This document shows positions 48,198-58,259 of a stretch of DNA of 63,887 bases, in pieces (position 1 is the first letter of the stretch; every line of letters starts with the position of its first letter). The position numbers were made by a program, and so were the translations under genes. Origin of the DNA: an uncultured Bacteroidales bacterium (GTDB lineage: Bacteria > Bacteroidota > Bacteroidia > Bacteroidales > F082); assembly GCA_947302205.1 (NCBI GenBank), contig CAMYVD010000008.1, positions 1 through 63,887 on the forward strand, read 5' to 3'. The notes beneath the pieces are model-generated. The model did not search any database. It was not told where the DNA came from and saw only the letters and a list, made by a program, of their open reading frames with translations.

Positions 48198-50480
48198 ATG
48201 AAAAAAACGCTATTGCTCCTTGCGCTGATGCTTCCACTGTGGATGGCTGCGAGAACGCCCGAGGCGGAATTCAATAAATCTTGGGTGGAATATGATGTGT
48301 TTTCCAATGGGAAAAAGGGAGTAAGAATCCATTTTGACTTCATTGCCGATGGTTGTAAAGGCGAGCGGTATGAGCTTTATTTGTACATGGAAGATGAGAA
48401 TCAACTTTGGCTCAGGTCAAATATGGATGGTTATAAAAACGCCTATGGACAGTTTACTCTAGTCGATCCTTTCACGCCTAACTATCTGGTCAGCCATTTT
48501 GACGATTACGAAGTGTTTGTTCCCTATGAAGCCGTTTCGCAAGGGGTTCCAAAAGCATATTGGGCACAAATAGCCAAGAATTCCAAAAGCGCTCCCATTG
48601 GAACCAGCAAAAAGTATTCCTTGAAATGGCCAGCGCAAGTTGTGACGGCCAAGGCTCCCAAAGTTACTTTCAACAAGTCGTGGGTGGAGTATGATGTTTA
48701 CCGGGACGGTGAAAAAGGATTGGCTTTTCATTATGATGTGAATGTAGAGGGTTGCAAAGGCAAAGAGCTTTATGTGAATACTTTTGTGGGGAATTCCAGA
48801 GGGGAGTGGGCGAAGTCGCGCAGCGATAGCGACAAATACAAAAACAATTCAGGTCATGTCAATACCTTCAAGTATTTTAAGCCTTTATACGATGAAAGCC
48901 ATTTCAATGACTTGGAACTGTTTATCCCTTATTCGGCTATGCCTCTTGCGGAGAACGGATTGACTTATTCATACACCTCGGTGATTGGATTCAAATATAA
49001 AACGGAAGGCATCGAATCCATTAAGCAAAGCCAATTCTATACCCTGGATTGGGCAGCGCATTCCCCGAAATCCACATCGACAAACGATACGCCTCTTGCA
49101 AAAATCGACAAGATTTGGATGGATCAAAACCAAAACAGGAATGACCAAAATGGCATTGTAATCCATGCCAATGTTGTCGTGAATAACAGGAAAGACAATC
49201 AATTGATGTTCTGCTGCTATTTCTACGATAAGAACGGGAACCAATTGAAAACCACCAATTCGACATATGCTTCCTCAGATGGCTATTTGATTGCGTATTA
49301 TTACGATACGCCTCAATATGACAATACCCGTTGGAGCGATATGCCGCTGTTTGTTCCCTATTCCGTTTTCCCGCAAGTGTCGGGAAAAAGTGATTATTAC
49401 CTGATGTATTCAGTGCGAGACCTATCTAATAAATTTGAGTATCTCGTCAGTCAGAGGTATGATTTCTCCATCAACATCAACGGTGTCAACACGAATTGTG
49501 AAAAGCCTACCATCGACTGGCTTTCAGACTATTCATCGACCGTTGCGTCGTTTGAGGTGAAGGCGGGCGTCAAGTCGAAGAGTGAGGTCACCTCGACCGG
49601 TATTTCGGTGAACGGCAACACCTACCGTGGCATGAAGACGGTGAAGAACGACGGCTACCAGATGCGAATCAACGAGACGGTGACCTTACGTGAGGGCAGC
49701 AACGAAATCGTGTTGTCGGCCACCAATAGTTGCGGAACCACTACCAAGACCTATACAGTGAGCTACACGAAGGCGTACACGGAACCTGTGTATGCGGAGA
49801 AGCGCGTGGCCTTAGTCATTGGCAACTCCAACTACCAGTCGAGCCCGCTTGCCAATCCTGTCAACGATGCCAACGACATTGCCGCCTCGCTAAGGGGCGT
49901 GGGATTCGATGTGAAGACCGTGCTCAACGGTAGTAAGCGTGACATGGAGAATGCCATTGCGGACTTGCGCAAACGGTCGGATAAGAATACGGTGGCGTTG
50001 TTCTACTATGCGGGTCACGGCATTCAAAAAGACGGTTGCAACTACCTTGTCCCGGTGGATGCCAACATGCAGGATGCCGCCGATGTGGAGTATGCCTGCA
50101 CCGACGTGAACCGCGTGCTGTCGAACATGGAAGCTTCGGGCTGCACGATGAACATCATTATCCTTGACGCTTGCCGCGACAATCCATTTGAGCGCAGCTG
50201 GAGTAGGGGATTGGGCACCCGTGGACTGAGCACCTTGAATGCACCGAGGGGTACGTTTATCTCCTATGCCACGGCACCTGGCGATGTGGCCCAGGATGGC
50301 AAGGGACGCAACAGCCCTTACGCCGATGCCTTCATCAAGACACTGAAAACGCCTGGACTGGGCCTCTACGATTTCTTCCAAAAGGTTGAGATCCAAGTGG
50401 AGAACAACACTGGCGGCACACAGATTCCCTGGATGTCGAGCAGCTTCAGGGGACAATTCTATTTCAATCCGAAACAATAA
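48198..50480 (+). CDS. Secreted caspase-family (C14) peptidase with three N-terminal repeats
   Basis: A 760-residue exported cysteine protease. After a signal peptide (MKKTLLLLALMLPLWMAA) come three homologous beta-sandwich repeats beginning FNKSWVEYDVF (about 25), FNKSWVEYDVY (about 155) and IDKIWMDQNQN (about 304), each ending FVPY or FIPYS. An Ig-like linker (TVASFEVKAGVKSKSEV) precedes the caspase domain from about 535 (RVALVIGNSNYQ). The catalytic dyad is H in YYAGHG and C in ILDACRDNPF; SYATAPGDVAQDG and PYADAFIKTL are typical of bacterial caspases. There is no T9SS tail. Ten bases later a papain-like protease gene follows, suggesting a proteolytic pair. Confidence 0.92.
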   Translation: MKKTLLLLALMLPLWMAARTPEAEFNKSWVEYDVFSNGKKGVRIHFDFIADGCKGERYELYLYMEDENQLWLRSNMDGYKNAYGQFTLVDPFTPNYLVSHFDDYEVFVPYEAVSQGVPKAYWAQIAKNSKSAPIGTSKKYSLKWPAQVVTAKAPKVTFNKSWVEYDVYRDGEKGLAFHYDVNVEGCKGKELYVNTFVGNSRGEWAKSRSDSDKYKNNSGHVNTFKYFKPLYDESHFNDLELFIPYSAMPLAENGLTYSYTSVIGFKYKTEGIESIKQSQFYTLDWAAHSPKSTSTNDTPLAKIDKIWMDQNQNRNDQNGIVIHANVVVNNRKDNQLMFCCYFYDKNGNQLKTTNSTYASSDGYLIAYYYDTPQYDNTRWSDMPLFVPYSVFPQVSGKSDYYLMYSVRDLSNKFEYLVSQRYDFSININGVNTNCEKPTIDWLSDYSSTVASFEVKAGVKSKSEVTSTGISVNGNTYRGMKTVKNDGYQMRINETVTLREGSNEIVLSATNSCGTTTKTYTVSYTKAYTEPVYAEKRVALVIGNSNYQSSPLANPVNDANDIAASLRGVGFDVKTVLNGSKRDMENAIADLRKRSDKNTVALFYYAGHGIQKDGCNYLVPVDANMQDAADVEYACTDVNRVLSNMEASGCTMNIIILDACRDNPFERSWSRGLGTRGLSTLNAPRGTFISYATAPGDVAQDGKGRNSPYADAFIKTLKTPGLGLYDFFQKVEIQVENNTGGTQIPWMSSSFRGQFYFNPKQ

Positions 50481-50489
50481 AAACCGATC

Positions 50490-51869
50490 ATGAAAAAGAC
50501 GCTACTGCTTTGCTTATTGATGCCCTTGATGGCTTGGGCACAAAGCCCATACGGCACAGGCTTGGTCATGGATGACGAGGAATATGTCCAGACTCCATTG
50601 AAGGCCCAGCAGTTGACACGGAGTTATACCTCGCTGCCCAAGCGAGCATCCTTGAAACAGTATTGTCCCACTCCTGGTGACCAAGGCCAATATGGCACTT
50701 GCACCAGCTGGGCCATTGCCTACGCAGCCCGTACGATCGTGGAAGCCCAACTCAATGGTTGTACTGATCCCGCCACCAACGCCCGGAATGCGTTCTCACC
50801 ACCATTTGTCTATGCCCAGATTAAGCATTCAGGTGACGTGAACTGCAAGGAAGGATCTAGCATTGATAAAGGTTTGAGTTTGCTCATGGAGAAGGGCGTT
50901 CCCAAAAAAGCCAATTTTGATGAGGAATGTACGGCTTATATCCCGAAGGATGCCTACACCGATGCTTCCAATTATAAGATAAAGGATTATTTCAGACTGT
51001 TTAATATCAGTGATCCGGCTGCAAAGAAGACGGAGTCCACCAAGATGGCTCTTTCGCAAGGAAGGCCGGTCATCATTGGCATGGTGTGCTATAACTCCTT
51101 CTATAGTGCAAAAGACCTGTGGAACGGAAACGCTGACAAAAACGAGGGAAGCCATGCCATGTGCGTCATCGGATACGATGACGAGAAATACGGTGGTGCG
51201 TTCCAAATCATGAACAGTTGGGGTACCCGTTGGGGCTCGGGAGGTTTTGTCTGGGTCACTTACAATGATTACGGCCAGCATGCGAGATACGGTTACGAGA
51301 TGTATGTGGACAAGAAACCATCCACTTCCACCGCTCCTACCTTGTCAGGCTCCATGGAAATCAGGCTCGCTACAGGTGGTAAGATGCAGGTGTCGCTATC
51401 CCAAAGCGGGAACCTCAGAACCTATAAAGTGCCTCATACCTATCCTTCGGGAACCCGTTATCGCATCATGCTTTCCAATAAAGAACCGGCTTACGTGTAT
51501 GTGTTGGGTTCCGATCTCACAGGTCATCCCGAGTTGTTGTTCCCGCCTACGCCGGAGATTAGTCCTGCCTTGGTATATGCCTCAAATGACATTGCCATCC
51601 CCGATGAGCAATGGTACATCGAAACCGACGATACGGTGGGTACGGATTACCTCTGTGTGCTCTATTCGCAAAAGGCGTTGCCCATCGACGACATCATGGC
51701 GAGGGTCTCACGCATGCAAGGGGCTTTCCCGCAAAGGATCGCCACGGTGTTGGGTACACAATGTGTTGCGGATAGGGATATCAACTATGGGACTTCCACC
51801 ATTTCGTTCAGCACCACATCAAATCAAACTGTGGTACCCGTCATCGTGGAAATCCCACACGGCAAGTAA
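50490..51869 (+). CDS. Secreted papain-like (C1) cysteine peptidase
   Basis: A 459-residue exported protease. Signal peptide MKKTLLLCLLMPLMAWA is nearly identical in style to its neighbour. The C1 domain (about 50-265) has the active-site cysteine in GDQGQYGTCTSWAIAYA (papain has GxCGSCWAF; here CTSWA), histidine in SHAMCVIGYDD and asparagine in QIMNSWGTRWGSGGFVWV. Its C-terminal part (about 280-459) is a beta-rich accessory domain (METRLATGGKMQ-like start MEIRLATGGKMQ) similar to DUF4384-type modules. Ten bases separate it from the caspase-like gene, so co-expression is likely. There is no clear propeptide inhibitor segment or T9SS tail. Confidence 0.9.
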   Translation: MKKTLLLCLLMPLMAWAQSPYGTGLVMDDEEYVQTPLKAQQLTRSYTSLPKRASLKQYCPTPGDQGQYGTCTSWAIAYAARTIVEAQLNGCTDPATNARNAFSPPFVYAQIKHSGDVNCKEGSSIDKGLSLLMEKGVPKKANFDEECTAYIPKDAYTDASNYKIKDYFRLFNISDPAAKKTESTKMALSQGRPVIIGMVCYNSFYSAKDLWNGNADKNEGSHAMCVIGYDDEKYGGAFQIMNSWGTRWGSGGFVWVTYNDYGQHARYGYEMYVDKKPSTSTAPTLSGSMEIRLATGGKMQVSLSQSGNLRTYKVPHTYPSGTRYRIMLSNKEPAYVYVLGSDLTGHPELLFPPTPEISPALVYASNDIAIPDEQWYIETDDTVGTDYLCVLYSQKALPIDDIMARVSRMQGAFPQRIATVLGTQCVADRDINYGTSTISFSTTSNQTVVPVIVEIPHGK

Positions 51870-51871
51870 GC

Positions 51872-52654
51872 TTATTTCACCTCAACGGTTGAAGTGCTTG
51901 TTACGGTAATAGGCATGCTGATGCCTTGTTCGGATACGGTCATGGACACCGTCGACTTGGTTGTGCTGCTGGTAATCATACCCGTTTGTGGGTTGATGGA
52001 AGCCGTGCCGTTATAGGTGCCGGTGATGTCGCTTGAGTCGGCGTTGCCGGTGAAACTGATATCCACGCTTTTCTTGGAGATGGCCGTAACGGTGTACTCC
52101 ATGTTCACTTCGAAATCACTGTCGCTGACGGTCTGTGTCTTCTTGCTGCTCCATTTGCTGCCCACCTCGATTTTGTCTTCAGGGAGTTCAAGGATGACAT
52201 TCGCCAGTTGGTTCATTTCAAGATCCGCCTTGTCGCCAACGATTTTGCCCAAAGCGTCATAGGTGATCGTGGTGGGCTTTTTGAGGTTTGCTTCCAACTC
52301 CTTGGTCTGTCCAGCAAGCATGGGGCTGGTCTTTTCAGGGTGTTCGGAGTCGTATTCGAGTTTCATGCCCATTTGCGACATGGTCATTTTGATGGCTTCG
52401 ATTTGTGTTTCAATAACGCTTTGTTCGCCGGAGACTTTCTTCGCGTTGTAGGACTGCCTGATTTCCATCAGTTGTGACATGTTCATGCTTTGGCCTTGCA
52501 CCTTGATCATGGTTGTGGCATTGACTTTTGAAGTGCAGGTGAAGGTTTGCCCTTGCTGAGGCTGAAGTCTCAAGGTGACTTCTTTTTGGGCATTGACGGT
52601 CAGGGAACTCATCCCGATAAGGATGAGCAATAGGGTAAAGAATTTGTTTTTCAT
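51872..52654 (-). CDS. DUF6263 family secreted protein
   Basis: A 260-residue protein with signal peptide (MKNKFFTLLLILIGMSSLTVNA) and the family pattern of Bacteroidota DUF6263: an opening KEVTLRLQPQQGQTF, a helical middle (MSQLMEIRQSYNAKK), the stretch ELPEDKIEVGSKWSS, then terminal threonine/serine-rich beta strands with TGTYNGTASINPQTGMI. Function unknown; probably periplasmic or cell-surface. It converges with the papain-like gene (two-base gap). The pckA terminator lies 13-44 bases upstream of its start, so it must have its own promoter, which was not found. Confidence 0.78.
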   Translation of the reverse strand: MKNKFFTLLLILIGMSSLTVNAQKEVTLRLQPQQGQTFTCTSKVNATTMIKVQGQSMNMSQLMEIRQSYNAKKVSGEQSVIETQIEAIKMTMSQMGMKLEYDSEHPEKTSPMLAGQTKELEANLKKPTTITYDALGKIVGDKADLEMNQLANVILELPEDKIEVGSKWSSKKTQTVSDSDFEVNMEYTVTAISKKSVDISFTGNADSSDITGTYNGTASINPQTGMITSSTTKSTVSMTVSEQGISMPITVTSTSTVEVK

Positions 52655-52667
52655 GGCTGTATTAAAA

Positions 52668-52703
52668 TAGATAGAGACGGTGCGGGCACCGTCTCTATTT
52701 GAA
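52668..52703 (-). terminator. Terminator of pckA
   Basis: ATAGAGACGGTG (52671-52682) pairs with CACCGTCTCTAT (52687-52698), a 12-pair stem with a four-base loop, just past the pckA stop on minus. The U-tract is interrupted (CTATTTTAATA). Confidence 0.75.
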
Positions 52704-52717
52704 TTGTTGTTAAGGTT

Positions 52718-54349
52718 TTAGAGTTTCGGACCGGCGGCCACCAATGCCTTGCCGGCGTCGTTTGTGGTGAACTTCTCGAAGTTCTTGATGAAACGGCCGG
52801 AGAGGTCTTTGGCCTTCTCTTCCCAGACGTTCTTGTCGGCGTAGGTGTCGCGAGGATCAAGGATGTTGGGATCCACACCCGGCAATGCGGTGGGCACTTC
52901 GAAGTTGAAGTACGGGATCATCTTGGTCGGGGCCTTCTCGATGGAGCCATCGAGGATGGCGTCGATGATGCCACGGGTATCGCGGATGCTGATGCGCTTG
53001 CCAGTGCCGTTCCAACCGGTGTTCACCAAGTATGCCTTGGCGCCGCTCTGTTCCATACGCTTCACCAGTTCCTCAGCATATTTGGTAGGATGCAGTTCAA
53101 GGAAGGCTTGGCCAAAGCAGGCACTGAAGGTAGGCGTAGGCTCGGTGATGCCGCGCTCGGTACCGGCCAACTTAGCGGTGAAGCCGCTCAGGAAGTAGTA
53201 CTTGCACTGTTCGGGAGTCAGGATGCTCACCGGAGGCAGCACGCCAAAGGCGTCGGCACTGAGGAAGATGACGTTCTTGGCGGCAGGGCCAGCCGAGATG
53301 GGACGCACGTTCTTCACGATCTTCTCGATGTGCTCGATGGGGTAGGAGACACGGGTGTTCTCGGTCACGCTCTTGTCCTTGAAGTCGATCTTGCCGTTGG
53401 CGTCAACGGTAACATTCTCCAACAGGGCGTTGCGCTTGATGGCGTTGTAGATGTCGGGCTCGCTTTCCTTGTCGAGGTTGATGACCTTGGCATAGCAGCC
53501 GCCTTCGAAGTTGAAGACGCCTTCGTCATCCCAGCCGTGCTCGTCATCGCCGATGAGCAGACGTTTCGGGTCGGTTGATAAGGTGGTCTTACCTGTACCA
53601 GAGAGGCCGAAGAAGATGGCGGTGTTCTCACCCTTCATATCGGTGTTGGCGGAGCAGTGCATGGCAGCGATGCCTTGCAGCGGCAGGTAGTAGTTCATCA
53701 TGGAGAACATACCCTTCTTCATCTCACCACCGTACCAGGTGTTCAGGATCACTTGCTCGCGGCTTGTAACGTTGAAAGCCACGCAGGTGTCGCTGTTCAG
53801 GCCGAGTTCCTTGTAGTTGTCGACCTTGGCCTTTGAAGCGGTGTAAACGGTGAAGTTTGGCTTGAAGTTAGCCAGCTCTTCAGCCGTAGGCTTGATGAAC
53901 ATGTTCAGCACGAAATGAGCCTGCCATGCCACTTCCATGATGAAACGGACGGCCATGCGGGTGTCCTTGTTGGCACCGCAGAAAGCATCAACCACATAGA
54001 GGTTCTTGCCGCTGAGTTGTTTCTTGGCAAGGTCTCTCACCTGAGCCCAAACCTCTTCGCTCATGGGGTGGTTGTCGTTCTTGTAGCCATCAGTGGTCCA
54101 CCAAACGGTGTCCTTTGACTTGGCATCCATCACGATGTATTTGTCCTTAGGTGAACGGCCAGTGTAAATACCAGTCATCACATTGACGGCGTCGAGCTCA
54201 GTCAGCACGCCTTTGTCGTAGCCCGTCAGGGCGGGGTTCATCTCATCCTTGAACAACTGTTCGTAGGAAGGGTTATAATAAATGTCCTTCACATTGGTGA
54301 TTCCGTAGGATTCCAATGCCTTTTTGATTGCGTCAATGCTGTTAGCCAT
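52718..54349 (-). CDS. pckA: Phosphoenolpyruvate carboxykinase (ATP)
   Basis: Interconverts oxaloacetate and PEP with ATP/ADP. In succinate-forming Bacteroidota it runs toward oxaloacetate, fixing CO2. The 543-residue protein has the P-loop [13 protein letters not shown], the kinase-2-like [22 protein letters not shown], and substrate and metal residues in RSPKDKYIV and [16 protein letters not shown] 54349 ([16 protein letters not shown]) is chosen over a frame 21 codons longer because the promoter box TAATTTTGC on minus (54383-54375) would lie inside the longer frame. Together with ppdK 4 kb away it gives PEP/pyruvate/oxaloacetate flexibility. Confidence 0.97.
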   Translation of the reverse strand: MANSIDAIKKALESYGITNVKDIYYNPSYEQLFKDEMNPALTGYDKGVLTELDAVNVMTGIYTGRSPKDKYIVMDAKSKDTVWWTTDGYKNDNHPMSEEVWAQVRDLAKKQLSGKNLYVVDAFCGANKDTRMAVRFIMEVAWQAHFVLNMFIKPTAEELANFKPNFTVYTASKAKVDNYKELGLNSDTCVAFNVTSREQVILNTWYGGEMKKGMFSMMNYYLPLQGIAAMHCSANTDMKGENTAIFFGLSGTGKTTLSTDPKRLLIGDDEHGWDDEGVFNFEGGCYAKVINLDKESEPDIYNAIKRNALLENVTVDANGKIDFKDKSVTENTRVSYPIEHIEKIVKNVRPISAGPAAKNVIFLSADAFGVLPPVSILTPEQCKYYFLSGFTAKLAGTERGITEPTPTFSACFGQAFLELHPTKYAEELVKRMEQSGAKAYLVNTGWNGTGKRISIRDTRGIIDAILDGSIEKAPTKMIPYFNFEVPTALPGVDPNILDPRDTYADKNVWEEKAKDLSGRFIKNFEKFTTNDAGKALVAAGPKL

Positions 54350-54374
54350 AATTGTTGATTTAAATGAAAGATGG

Positions 54375-54405
54375 GCAAAATTAGTTAAATAAATCGTATC
54401 TTTGC
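54375..54405. promoter_or_regulatory. Divergent -7 boxes for pckA (minus) and adhesin (plus)
   Basis: GCAAAATTA at 54375-54383 (TAATTTTGC on minus) lies 25 bases before the pckA ATG. TATCTTTGC at 54397-54405 lies 40 bases before the adhesin ATG. Confidence 0.6.
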
Positions 54406-54445
54406 CGCCCAAAACAAATTTTTATCCATTAAACCCATTAAAAAC

Positions 54446-57106
54446 ATGAGAAAACATCTCTTTTCCTTCCTACTTGCAGCATTGATGCTGTGTTTATCTT
54501 TAGTGTGTCAAGCTCAACAGGGTGTTCAGAACTACGTTTCCGCTTCAGGTTACGTTATCTTCAATGCTCCGTTCTACAATACTGGTGTCGATGGTTATGC
54601 CTTTGACTTTGAAAATGATTATGTTGAAGGCCGTTTGATCGGTTGGAAAACCATCGATGCCGATGGCGACAGCTATAACTGGACGCTATCTCCTCTCGGC
54701 GAGGGCTATGGCCATAACGGATCCGACGGCGTTGTGTTGTCGTACTCTTACAGTAACTACTCGGGCGCCCTCAATCCGAACAACTATCTTGTTTCACCTA
54801 AACTGACGATTACTTCGAACAACCACTATGTGACGTTCTATGCTTGCGCTCTCGACGAGGCTTATCCGGCTGATCATTTTGGATTAGCTGTGTCAACAAC
54901 AGGCACGTCAACATCTGATTTCACCATGCTTCAGGAATGGACGATGACGGCTAAACAGGGTGGCTGGCATGAATACACCGTTGATCTGAACAGCTATGTA
55001 GGTCAGGAGGTTTATATCGCCATCCGTCACTTCAACAGCCATGACAATTTCTGCCTCTGTGTCGATGATGTCTTCGTTGGACCTCAAACCAAGGATCCGT
55101 TAATTAGTTGCGGCATCTCCCTTGATGGCACCATGGTGGCTTCCAATGTCACAGGAACACAATACCTGCTTAATACCACAGGATTCGCAAACAACTCATC
55201 ACATACGACTGCTGTTACCGCTACTTACCAATCAGGTGCTTCCTTGAGCAAGTCCACCGATTGGACTTTCCGCTCTGCTGACAACTTCCAAGGTTCGCCT
55301 ACAGGTCTCCATGCCGAGAGCGACGGCTCAACCGTTAGTCTCAGTTGGGATCTTCCGATGATGACCTCGTCCTACAGCGTAGATGAAATCTACTACGACT
55401 TTGCCGACGGTACACTATCCGACCTGACCTTGATTGATGCCAACAACGACGGATACAACTTCAGGGTCTATGATTACGGCGGTTACGGCAGCGGAAAATG
55501 CCTCAAGTCGGATTCGTGGTTGGCGGGTAATATCGGAAATCTGAATCCTGACAACTATGTGGTTCTGCCGAGAGTTACAGCTTCGGCAAACACTTTGTTC
55601 TCGTTCATGGCGGTGGATAGCGACATGCCTGGCATAGCCCCCGATCCGGAGCATTTCGGCGTGGCTGTTTCAACCAATGGCAACACCAATGCATCTGACT
55701 TCACCATGGTTCAGGAATGGAACAGCACCGGTAGCTACTCGGAATATACCGTTGACCTTTCGGCTTACGCCGGACAGCAGATCTATGTGGCCATCCGTCA
55801 TTTCAACACCACGGGCGAGTGCTATTACCTCTATGTGGATGACATCAGAATCACTGGCGTGGAAGCTGAGATCATGCGTCCTGCCAAAGGCGTGCTTCTG
55901 TATGCCAACAACGAATTGATTGCGACCTTGAATCAAGGGGAGACCAGCTTTGAACACATGGTCAACCGTTATGAGTCGGAGTACTGCATCCGTGTGATCC
56001 AGGAGGGAAGCAAGGATGACGGCACTTATTACGCTTTGGCCGCTCCACAGTGTGCCACAGCCCAACTCGACTGCATCGCTCCAACCAATCTCGACGCCGA
56101 CTACGACAACGTGAAGGTGACCCTTACTTGGGAACGCAACATCTTCATCGATTTCGAGAATGATCCCCAGGGCTGGACATACCTCGATGCCGATGGCGAT
56201 GGCTCGGTGTTTGGCGTGTATTCGGCAGGCGGCATGGAACCTGACGGAAGCGTCAACACAACGGGAACAAACGCTTCGTTGACCTCGTTCTCATACCTCA
56301 ACGATTATGGAGCGCTTACACCTGACAATTATGCTTTCATGCCTTTGACCAAGATTCTCCAAAATGCTAAAATAGAGTTCTGGGCTGCGGGCTTTGACCC
56401 GAATTATCCAGCCGAGACCTTCAGTTTTGTGGTGGCATCGGAAGATGGCATGACAATCAACACCCTCAACACCTGGACGACCTCGAACCCGTATTCAAAA
56501 TACGCCGTTGACCTGTCAGGTTACGCTGGCGAAAAGGTGTTCCTTGGCTTCCGCCATCATACGGTTGAGGCCGCATACGCCCTTTGCATCGACAACATCA
56601 CGGTGACCAACGCCATTTGGTCGGGTACGGCAAGCGAAACGGACCATTACAACATCTACCGTTCATTTGACGGTGTAAACTATAACATGATCGGTTGGGC
56701 TGACGGCAATGCCACCAGCTACAACGACTACGCCATCCAGAACGTCAACCAATATTATAAGGTGACAGCGGTCAACAACATCGCTGGCGGTGAAACTTGT
56801 GAATCGGCCTATGCCATGTCGGTCGATGGCATTCACGATTACGTGTATATGCAGACTTTGAGTGTAGATGAGACCAAACAGGGCGTTAACGTTTATCCCA
56901 ATCCAACCCATGGCAACCTCTGCATTGAGGCTGTAGGCATGCAGCACCTCACGGTGATGAATGCTTTGGGTCAGGTGGTGATGGAAGCTCCTATTGAGAC
57001 GGAAAAGGTCTCTTTGAATCTCGGACAATATGGTTCTGGAATGTATTTGATCCGTGTCGAAACAGAGCGTGAGACGTTGATCAAGAAGGTCTCGGTGGTA
57101 GAATGA
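54446..57106 (+). CDS. T9SS-exported adhesin with three cleaved-adhesin / choice-of-anchor J domains
   Basis: An 886-residue surface protein. After a signal peptide (MRKHLFSFLLAALMLCLSLVCQA) three jelly-roll units repeat the gingipain-adhesin pattern: FDFENDYVEGRLIGWKTIDADGD (about 48), IYYDFADGTLSDLTLIDANNDG (about 315) and FIDFENDPQGWTYLDADGDG (about 568), each with LNPNNYLVSPK/LNPDNYVVLPR/LTPDNYAFMPL and YIAIRHFNS/YVAIRHFNT/FLGFRHHTV. Fibronectin-like linkers follow. The end is a T9SS type A sorting domain starting VNVYPNPTHGNL (about 815). Gingipain-type adhesins bind host proteins or heme in Porphyromonas; here the ligand is unknown. It overlaps the aat gene by four bases (ATGA). Confidence 0.9.
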   Translation: MRKHLFSFLLAALMLCLSLVCQAQQGVQNYVSASGYVIFNAPFYNTGVDGYAFDFENDYVEGRLIGWKTIDADGDSYNWTLSPLGEGYGHNGSDGVVLSYSYSNYSGALNPNNYLVSPKLTITSNNHYVTFYACALDEAYPADHFGLAVSTTGTSTSDFTMLQEWTMTAKQGGWHEYTVDLNSYVGQEVYIAIRHFNSHDNFCLCVDDVFVGPQTKDPLISCGISLDGTMVASNVTGTQYLLNTTGFANNSSHTTAVTATYQSGASLSKSTDWTFRSADNFQGSPTGLHAESDGSTVSLSWDLPMMTSSYSVDEIYYDFADGTLSDLTLIDANNDGYNFRVYDYGGYGSGKCLKSDSWLAGNIGNLNPDNYVVLPRVTASANTLFSFMAVDSDMPGIAPDPEHFGVAVSTNGNTNASDFTMVQEWNSTGSYSEYTVDLSAYAGQQIYVAIRHFNTTGECYYLYVDDIRITGVEAEIMRPAKGVLLYANNELIATLNQGETSFEHMVNRYESEYCIRVIQEGSKDDGTYYALAAPQCATAQLDCIAPTNLDADYDNVKVTLTWERNIFIDFENDPQGWTYLDADGDGSVFGVYSAGGMEPDGSVNTTGTNASLTSFSYLNDYGALTPDNYAFMPLTKILQNAKIEFWAAGFDPNYPAETFSFVVASEDGMTINTLNTWTTSNPYSKYAVDLSGYAGEKVFLGFRHHTVEAAYALCIDNITVTNAIWSGTASETDHYNIYRSFDGVNYNMIGWADGNATSYNDYAIQNVNQYYKVTAVNNIAGGETCESAYAMSVDGIHDYVYMQTLSVDETKQGVNVYPNPTHGNLCIEAVGMQHLTVMNALGQVVMEAPIETEKVSLNLGQYGSGMYLIRVETERETLIKKVSVVE

Positions 57107-57783
57107 TATTCAGGCTTCTTGACGACGATTATGCATTCCCTTCAGCTGATTTGGCTGAACCAGACGGATTGTTGGCCATTGGCGGAGACCTTTCTCCAAT
57201 GCGACTGCTGAATGCCTACGCCAATGGCATCTTTCCTTGGTACAATGAAGATGAGCCTATCCTTTGGTGGTCACTTGACCCAAGGCTTATCATCCGTCCG
57301 GGTGAGATGAAAGTCAGCAAATCGTTGCGCCATACGTTAAGAAGCAATAAATTCGAGGCACGCATCGACACGGCTTTCCGCTCGGTGATGCAACATTGTG
57401 CCGCAACGCCCCGTGAGGGTCAGGATGGCACTTGGATTACCAATGATATTCTGGAAGCTTATTGCCGTCTTCACGAGCTGGGTTTTGCCCATTCGTTTGA
57501 GACCTGGCAGGATGGTGAGTTGGTAGGAGGATTGTATGGCATTGCCATCGGAAAGGCGTTTTTTGGCGAGTCGATGTTCCATACGGTCAGCGACGCATCC
57601 AAAGTGGCTTTTTGGCACCTGCATCAGTTCCTTTTAAGCCATGACTTCAAACTCATCGATTGTCAGCAGGAGACACCTCATTTAAAGAGCCTGGGCGCAT
57701 GCGCCATTCCTCGTCACGACTTCCTTGAGGAGTTGGAGACGCTGGTGGTGGAGTCAAGCCTTGTGGGCGATTGGAAGATTTAG
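57103..57783 (+). CDS. aat: Leucyl/phenylalanyl-tRNA--protein transferase
   Basis: Adds Leu or Phe to N-terminal Lys/Arg of proteins, marking them for ClpS/ClpAP (N-degron pathway). The 226-residue protein has the family motifs: DGLLAIGGDLSPMRLLNAYANGIFPW (split, about 23-48), PILWWSLDPRLII, the catalytic-region GELVGGLYGIAIGKAFFGESMF (split) and FKLIDCQQETPHLKSLGA. Length matches E. coli Aat (234). Its ATG lies within the stop of the adhesin gene, an odd pairing of a cytosolic enzyme with a surface protein. The 3' end overlaps msrA on the opposite strand by four bases. Confidence 0.95.
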   Translation: MIFRLLDDDYAFPSADLAEPDGLLAIGGDLSPMRLLNAYANGIFPWYNEDEPILWWSLDPRLIIRPGEMKVSKSLRHTLRSNKFEARIDTAFRSVMQHCAATPREGQDGTWITNDILEAYCRLHELGFAHSFETWQDGELVGGLYGIAIGKAFFGESMFHTVSDASKVAFWHLHQFLLSHDFKLIDCQQETPHLKSLGACAIPRHDFLEELETLVVESSLVGDWKI

Positions 57784-58259
57784 AAAACTTTCCTGTAAAC
57801 GTGACATTCAGGGGATTCCTGCCGTTGGTCGAGATAATCCTGATGGTAATCTTCGGCAGGGTAGAAGGTCATGGCTTCGCGAATCTGAGTGGCTGGATTA
57901 TAGCCCATTTTGATCAGCTCGCCGAACACTTTAAGGGCGGTGTCACGTTCCTCGGCATTTTGGAACCAAATGGCGGAGAGGTATTGTGTGCCGATGTCGA
58001 TGCCTTGGCCATCCGCTTGCTCAAAGTCGTGGATCTCGAAGAAATACTTCACCAAGGCTTCGTATGAAACCACTTCGGGGTCATAATCCACACGGATGGT
58101 CTCTAGATGGCCAGTAAGGCCTGTTTTTACCTCTTTATAGCTTGGATTGTCGAGTGAGCCACCCATGAATCCAACTTGGGTAAAAAGAATGCCCCTGAGG
58201 CGTTTGAAATAGTATTCAACGCCCCAGAAGCATCCTGCAGAAAAATAAGCTGTAGCCAC
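57780..58259 (-). CDS. msrA: Peptide-methionine (S)-S-oxide reductase MsrA
   Basis: Reduces methionine-S-sulfoxide in oxidised proteins. The 159-residue protein has the catalytic GCFWG motif (C9 in FSAGCFWGVEYYFKR), the substrate-binding GYxGG-like GFMGGSLDNPSYKEV, and HLETIRVDYDP and AEDYHQDYL. It starts with GTG at 58259, directly abutting the TAA of ppdK (TAAGTG), so it is probably translated from the ppdK mRNA. No separate promoter box was found. No resolving cysteine is obvious near the C-terminus except in ESPECHVY, which could serve. Fully cytoplasmic. Confidence 0.95.
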   Translation of the reverse strand: MATAYFSAGCFWGVEYYFKRLRGILFTQVGFMGGSLDNPSYKEVKTGLTGHLETIRVDYDPEVVSYEALVKYFFEIHDFEQADGQGIDIGTQYLSAIWFQNAEERDTALKVFGELIKMGYNPATQIREAMTFYPAEDYHQDYLDQRQESPECHVYRKVF

